From NCBI RefSeq assembly GCF_000801105.2, contig NC_079515.1, forward strand, positions 10,602,001 to 10,666,000: DNA of 64,000 bases, given 5' to 3'. The DNA comes from Raphanus sativus. Its lineage: Eukaryota; Streptophyta; Magnoliopsida; Brassicales; Brassicaceae. The position numbers and the translations under genes were made by a program. A model generated the notes under the pieces. It was not told where the DNA came from and made no database searches. It was given only the letters and a program-made list of their open reading frames with translations. Each line of letters opens with the position of its first letter. Within the stretch, counting starts at the first letter, position 1. Shown piece by piece: positions 58,542 through 64,000 of the stretch.

Positions 58542-58876
58542 GTTTAGGCTACAGGGTTTAGGGTTTGGGGTTAAGGGTTCAGGGTTTAGGGTACAGGGTT
58601 TAGGGTTCGGGTTTAGGGTTCGGGGTTTAGGGTTTGGGGTTAAGGGTTCAGGGCTTAGGGTACAGGGTTTAGGGTTCGGGGTTTAGGGTCCCTTAACCCT
58701 AAACCCTAACCCTAAACCCAAACCCTAAACCTCGAACCCTAAAACCTAGACCCGAACCCTAAACCCCGAACCTTAAACCCCAAACCCTAAACCCCGAAAC
58801 CTAAACACCTAACCCTAAACCCTGAACCCTAAACCGCAAACCCTTAACCCCGAACCCTAAACCCCGAACCCTATGA
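58542..58876. repeat. Head-to-head telomere-like tract, segment C
   Basis: G-rich 58542-58689, C-rich 58690-58876. It ends like segment A in ACCTCGAAGCCCCGAAG before the satellite resumes. Confidence 0.9.
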
Positions 58877-58887
58877 CCTCGAAGCCC

Positions 58888-60098
58888 CGAAGATTTTATA
58901 TAAAATTTTACCTAATTAAATTTTTAAAAATTAGAATGATTCATAGCTATATACTATGAAAGATAGTTTAGAATACATTAATTCAAATGTAGAATGTGGT
59001 TTGAAATTTTTAAACAAAAGTGAAGAGTATAAACTTCAGTATATAGAGCATTTACCGAAAACTCATTATTTTAGAAGGGGTTAACCCACGGATTTTGGAA
59101 AATTTCAAAAATATGAAAATTTCATTTTAGTGTATAGTTTCATCGAGCACTAACATAAGATGATGGTCAAAGAGTTTAGAACTTCTGTTGTCTCCGTTTA
59201 TCTAGATAATGAAGATTTTATAATGCTAATTCCACTAATCTAGGCAGTATATGAAAATTTAGTAAGCTAAATATTAAAAAAATAAAATGAATCCTATATA
59301 CCATGAAAGATAGTTTACAATACATTAAGTCAAATGTATAATGTGGTTTGAATTTTTTAAACTAAAGTAAAGAGTATAAACTTCAGTATATAGAGCATTT
59401 ACCAAAAACTCATTAAACTAAATGTATATACCCACGGATTTTGGAAAATATTCAAAAATATGAAAATTTAGTGTATAGTTTCATCTAGCACTAACATTAG
59501 ATGATGTTCAAAGAGTTTAGAACCTCCGTTGTCTCTGTTTCTTTAGTTAATGAAGATTTTATAATGTTAATTTCATTAATCTAGGCTGTACATGAAATTT
59601 TACCAACCTAAATATTAAAAATTAGAATGATTCCTATATACCATGAAAGATAGTTTAGAATACATTAATTCTAATGTAGAATGTGGTTTAAATTTTTTAA
59701 ACTAAAGTGAAGAGTATAAACTTTAGTATATAGAGTATTTACCGAAAACTCAATATTTTTGAAAAGGTTAACCCACGAATTTTTAAAAAATATCAAAAAT
59801 ATGAAAATATAGTTTTATTGTATTGTTTCTTAAAGCACTGATATAAGAAAATTGTCAAAGAGGTTTAGAACCTTTTCTTGTCTCCGTTTCTCTAGAAAAA
59901 TAAAGATTTTATAATGGTAATTCCATTAATTTATGTAGTATATGAAATTTTACCAAATTAAATATTAAAAATTTATGATGATTCTTATATACCATGAAAG
60001 ATAGTTTATAATACATTAATTTAAATGTAGAATGTTGTTTGAAATTTTTAAATAAAAGTGAAGAGTAGACTTCAGTATATAGAGCATTTATCGAAAGC
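58888..60098 (+). repeat. 348-bp satellite, second array (about 3.5 units)
   Basis: Unit markers near 58935, 59287, 59626 and 59980. More diverged toward the right, ending within a unit at CATTTATCGAAAGCTAGC. Confidence 0.92.
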
Positions 60099-60340
60099 TA
60101 GCTGTATTTTCTATTTGAGATTAGTTTTCGTGTTAATCTAAAAACACCACTTTTCGGACTGAATTAAGAACGAATGTCACCTTTTTTAATACTCTTAGAC
60201 AAAACAACTTTTTATAATGTTCTATTGACAAGACAAGACAACTAGCATGGATCTAACCAGAATTTTGCCGCATTGAATTTTTATTTTTTACAAACGCTAC
60301 CAATCCTCTGCTGGTTATTATCCCACAAATTATTTATGCA

Positions 60341-61102
60341 TCTATATTATTAAAAGAGAAGTACCCATATGAATTGCCTCTTAGTTTTCCCTTTTATTTA
60401 CGCTCCAATGTCACTGTAACTATTTATTATGTTTCCTTTAAATATTCTTGTCTTAATCGATCATTTAATTTAGTGCATAAAAAACGGAAACAACAGCTCA
60501 ACGTGTTCTACTAAATCGCATGAAAACTAAGATCTTCACGTGTCCAACTAAATTACATGAGAAGACTATAGCGAAAGGAAAAAAAAGAGGATAATGGGTT
60601 CGATATTGGCTAATATTAGGGCCACAAGTTATTCATATAATTAACCCAAACCATTATGTACATTACCTAATATTATAAATCTAAATATCCTAATCTAATT
60701 GTTTTTTTAAAGATAGATAATTATTTTTCCAATATCTTTTATTTTACAATTTTTTCAAAGTTTATTAATATTTTTTGGATTGTTGTAATGAATACTAAAT
60801 ATCTGTTACATGTTAAATTGATGCCACAAAAAAATACTAAATAATAAAATGACATATAATCAATGCTTTCTAAAACTTCATTTTATTTTTAATAACATTC
60901 AAACATATATAAACATTCACACAGTCGCAAAAAATCGAAACACAAATAAACTTTAACCGAATCAGAGTAAAAGCTCAAATAAAAACTCTTAACTTAATCA
61001 ATGTAAACGATCAAATATTAAAATTATATCATTTACTATTCAGAGAATACAAAAATTAATCAAAAATTTAATACCCGTCCGGTCGGACGGGTCAAGATCT
61101 AG
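60341..61102 (+). mobile_element. Complete non-autonomous Helitron
   Basis: Starts TCTATATTATTAAAAGAGAA after A. Ends with the hairpin CCCGTCCGGTCGGACGGG, then TCAAGATCTAG followed by T. 762 bp, no coding content. Related to 33906-34691 at both ends. Confidence 0.9.
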
Positions 61103-62643
61103 TATATGATTAAAAGATGTTTTAGCAAACAAATTACACATGTAGATCATTTGTTTAGATCGTATTTATTACGATCAATCAATGACAAGCACATGGGAAA
61201 GTTATGCATGCATGTATGATTTCTATATTTGTTTACTTTCATGTAATACTTTTAATATGTTTGGTAATTTCAGTTGTTCACCAAGTACGTACTAAAGCTA
61301 GACATAATGCACACAAATTATTTAGTGAAAGAAAATAAACACAAAAATATTTGAATCTCGAAAAAGATAATTAGATACAAAAGATACTGAAATACATACT
61401 TGATTAGTTTAGATCTCTTCAAATTCACAAAATTGTGGTACATGTTTTTATAAACTGCAAGTAATTTCCTAGCACTCAGTAATATTATAATACTTACTAA
61501 GATATTTTGATGAAACATATTCATATGCTATTCCACTACGTCCAATATTCCAAAGATAAACAAATGTTTTTTTTTCTGAGATACGAATGGTCTAATTAAT
61601 ATGATAACATTTGTATGCATATGAGTGAAATTTTCCATGTTAATATAATATTTTACGGTCTGATATTAGCAAGTTCTAGTGTGGGACGAATATGCCATCG
61701 TGGACTGGCAAAGTCCAAATCAAGGAAGAATAAGCAAAGTTGAGCGTTGGTGTATGTTTCTTATGAATCTTGACTGAGTTTGGCGATAAACTTTTACAAA
61801 AAAAACCAAAATTTTATTTAAAAACATCAATTTTGCTTCACCATCTTGTGGGACCTATAATAGGCCCAAGGTCTTTGCTGACATGGACGAAGCAGACCAT
61901 CCACCTGTTAGTTGACAACGATGACGGTTTGTTAGGACATCATTATTGGAGGGACTGGCCCTTCTCCTTTTAAATAAGAATTTTTTGTTTTTTTGGTTTT
62001 TTTGTTCAGCAGAGAGTAAGGGCCAGTTTTTAAATAAGGGTTTTTTTCTTCTCTTTCCTCTTCGGTTCCCACATTTCCCCCCTAAAGACTTTGCTCAGAG
62101 ACATCAATAATGATGGCCTTTAGTTGGCTCAAGCCAAGGGCCACTGATGATCAGTTTGCGCGCTACCTATTTATCCTTAGTCCATTGTTTCAATTTAGTT
62201 ACTTTTATTTAAATGTTAGTTTAATTAAACTTCCAGGTAGAAAAAGAGAGAAGAGAATCTAGGAAAAAGAAAAGAAAAGAAAAGGATGGACCGTAGAAAG
62301 TAGGAAGACAATTATTTGAATAAATAAATATTTACTCCAATACCAAGTGTCTAACAGATACAACAGCAATGATAACCACCAAAACTATTCTCTATTTGCG
62401 ATAGTGATTACTCCTACTTTTTGATGATTAGCATTTACGCACTCACTAGTGGAATACTTATTGTGATATCGTCCTCAGATATTTTCTTTAAGAGCATCTC
62501 CAAAATGACTCTATTTTAGAATTTGCAAAACTCTAAATTTGAAGTTTCAATATGTTTTTTCCAAAAGAAAATTAAACATAATTTCAAAATTATTTGTATT
62601 TTACACTATAGTCCCTATATTTGTTAGAATTAATATAAATCTA
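61103..62643. other. Unassigned intergenic DNA
   Basis: No gene recognised. ACTGGCCCTT (61955-61964) and AAGGGCCAGT (62029-62038) form a 10-bp inverted repeat around a T-rich loop. AAGAGCATCTCCAAAATGAC near 62490 resembles the GAGCATCTCCAA end of small Brassica MITEs, but no partner end is seen. Confidence 0.4.
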
Positions 62644-63033
62644 TCCCCTATACTATATTTGAAAAGTGATTTTGACACATGTCTTCTCTACAATCATTTT
62701 CACAAAATAATATGACATATCTACTAAAATTGATGACATGTCTTATAGATTAATATGACATGGAAAATTATATTTAATGTTAATTTATATTTTTGGTAAA
62801 CTTTTCAAAATATAGTAATAACTCATATATTACATTTATTATCGATTTATATTTTTGGACTTTTAAAAATATGGCAATAACTTATAAATCATCATTAAAA
62901 TAAATATATTCAATTATGGCATTTCAAATTTCGAAATATCATTTAAATTAAAAATATTTCAAAAATACATACATATTTTTAGAAAATTATAAAAATTAAA
63001 TCATAAAATCAAATTAAATCATAAAATCATTAG
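62644..63033 (+). mobile_element. Helitron 5' part, interrupted by a LINE
   Basis: TCCCCTATACTATATTTGAA after A, then GTGATTTTGACACATGTCTT and CATATCTACTAAAATTGATG, matching the 5' portion of the Helitron at 1697-2377 in opposite orientation. Its 3' half is missing on the left side of the LINE insertion at 63034. Confidence 0.65.
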
Positions 63034-64000
63034 TTTTTTTTTTGATGGAATATCAAATTTATTGATCAAAATAGGAACCTTTACAAGCTTATTTATGTGT
63101 TGCTATCTTTAAAGAATGAAAAAATAAGGAAGTTTCTAGTGTGGGTAAACTTCAAACCAGCGCCTTAGGAGGCCTTCAAGCTTGTGATTGCCTCTGTATT
63201 TGAGAGATGAGATTCTGTTTTTCATTACTCGCCCAATCGCTTTACTCGTCACTGCCACTGTTGCGCACAATCCTCCATGCCTGCGAGTGTTTCTCTCTCT
63301 CCATATCATGTAAATAGAAGTCTGAAAAGCTAGCCTGAGAAGTATGGAATCAAGTCGACAGCGTTGGGAGATAGCAAAGACGAAATGGTATCTTCCCAGT
63401 CCGGTGTGATCCGACGGGTAAGAAGGCCCTCTGCGACATTCATCCATACTGTGAACGTGTATGGACAAGCAAAATAGAGATGGTCTCTGCTCTCGTCACG
63501 TTCACCACAGAAGACACAGCTCTGTTCCAATCCCCAGCCTCTCATTCTCGTACCGTGGAGAGCCTGTCCTTTAGCGCGAGCCACACCATGAAAGCTTGTC
63601 GGGGAATTGCCTGAGGAAACCAAACAAGTTTGTGCCATTGGACTCTGTTTTGCTTCAAACAGAGGTACTCCCAAGTCTTCCGTGCTGAGAAAACTGGTTT
63701 GTAGCCGTCCTGATTGTGTCTCCATAAGGCGATATCCGGTCCTGCATTTACATCAGGCACAGGTGCTGCAGCAATCTTCTCACACAAGATCGGGTAACGA
63801 CGTCCAGCACATCGCCTAACATTCCATCCAGTACCGCAAATAGCTTCAGCTAAAGTCGCAGTTCGACTTATTCACAGGTAGCTACAGCCTAAGTCACCAG
63901 TGATATCAAGTAGCTTTCCCATCCCAAGCCAATCATCAAACCAAAAAGATATAGCTCTGCCATCTCTAACCTCAAACCGTAGAAACTCGTAGGCAGTGGG
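63034..64000 (-). mobile_element. LINE, zf-RVT region, continues past the window end
   Basis: Minus-strand non-LTR retrotransposon 3' part. The T run at 63034-63043 is its poly(A) tail. Coding parts in order: AISFWFDDWLGMGKLLDITG, KTWEYLCLKQNRVQWHKLVW then FPQAIPRQAFMVWLALKDRL, CVFCGERDESRDHLYFACPY (the Cys/His zinc-binding reverse-transcriptase motif, zf-RVT), and FQTSIYMIWRERNTRRHGG to the stop near 63136. At least one stop and two frameshifts break it. The RT and endonuclease lie beyond 64000. Confidence 0.9.

Noticed and set aside
61770..61973. 67-codon frame at 61.8 kb
   Set aside because: No motif or similarity, single short frame in AT-rich DNA.

Overview
The window reads as nuclear DNA of a Brassicaceae plant, most likely Brassica. 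It is AT-rich and intron-bearing, dense in Helitrons, hAT, CACTA, SINE, LINE and copia elements, and carries satellite blocks. The complete genes match my recollection of Arabidopsis chromosome 3 around At3g22890-At3g22990: APS1, a relic of ACA13, EFL1 and LFR, in that order. The Arabidopsis genes between ACA13 and EFL1 are absent here, as expected for a fractionated segment of the triplicated Brassica genome. That assignment is inference from protein recognition, because no search could be run.

Layout. 1-4.9 kb: a broken TTL-type (TPR-thioredoxin-like) fragment, a hAT-type element with a perfect 8-bp target duplication, and a minus-strand Helitron. 4.96-7.08 kb: APS1, five exons, with a SINE remnant in intron 1 and a miR395-type site in exon 1. 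7.6-8.0 kb: relic of a P-type Ca2+-ATPase (ACA13-like). 8.0-12.3 kb: a tandem duplication of a small SIN3-like PAH-domain gene. Copy 1 is open and copy 2 carries a nonsense codon. A MAK16 gene fragment lies between them. 12.3-23.1 kb: nested transposons, including a 2,855-bp CACTA element with an AAG target duplication that carries exons resembling RBM48 and the start of a MEE40-type PPR gene (a Pack-CACTA). 23.9-26.9 kb: EFL1 on the minus strand. 27.6-29.4 kb: LFR on the plus strand, sharing a short bidirectional promoter with EFL1.

29.4-36.3 kb is gene-free DNA with a Stowaway-like MITE, two Helitrons and a SINE. 36.3-44.8 kb is a tandem satellite with a unit of about 348 bp, split by a 5'-truncated LINE and a 100-N gap. 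44.8-46.2 kb is an array of about 180-bp units ending in an inverted repeat. 46.2-50.5 kb is a degenerate copia element on the minus strand that has lost most of its 3' LTR. 50.5-58.9 kb is a composite block repeated three times: a gypsy-type (Transposase_28-like) gag pseudogene, an AT-rich hairpin tract, about 180-bp repeats, then degenerate telomere-like repeats in head-to-head orientation. 58.9-60.1 kb returns to the 348-bp satellite. 60.3-64 kb holds a complete Helitron, unassigned DNA, and a LINE running off the window and inserted in another Helitron.

Function. APS1 (plastid sulfate activation), EFL1 (60S ribosome maturation) and LFR (SWI/SNF chromatin remodelling) are ordinary housekeeping genes with no operon-like relation. 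The unusual material is in the Pack-CACTA, the amplified telomere-like junction block, and the tandem SIN3-like pair with an embedded MAK16 fragment.
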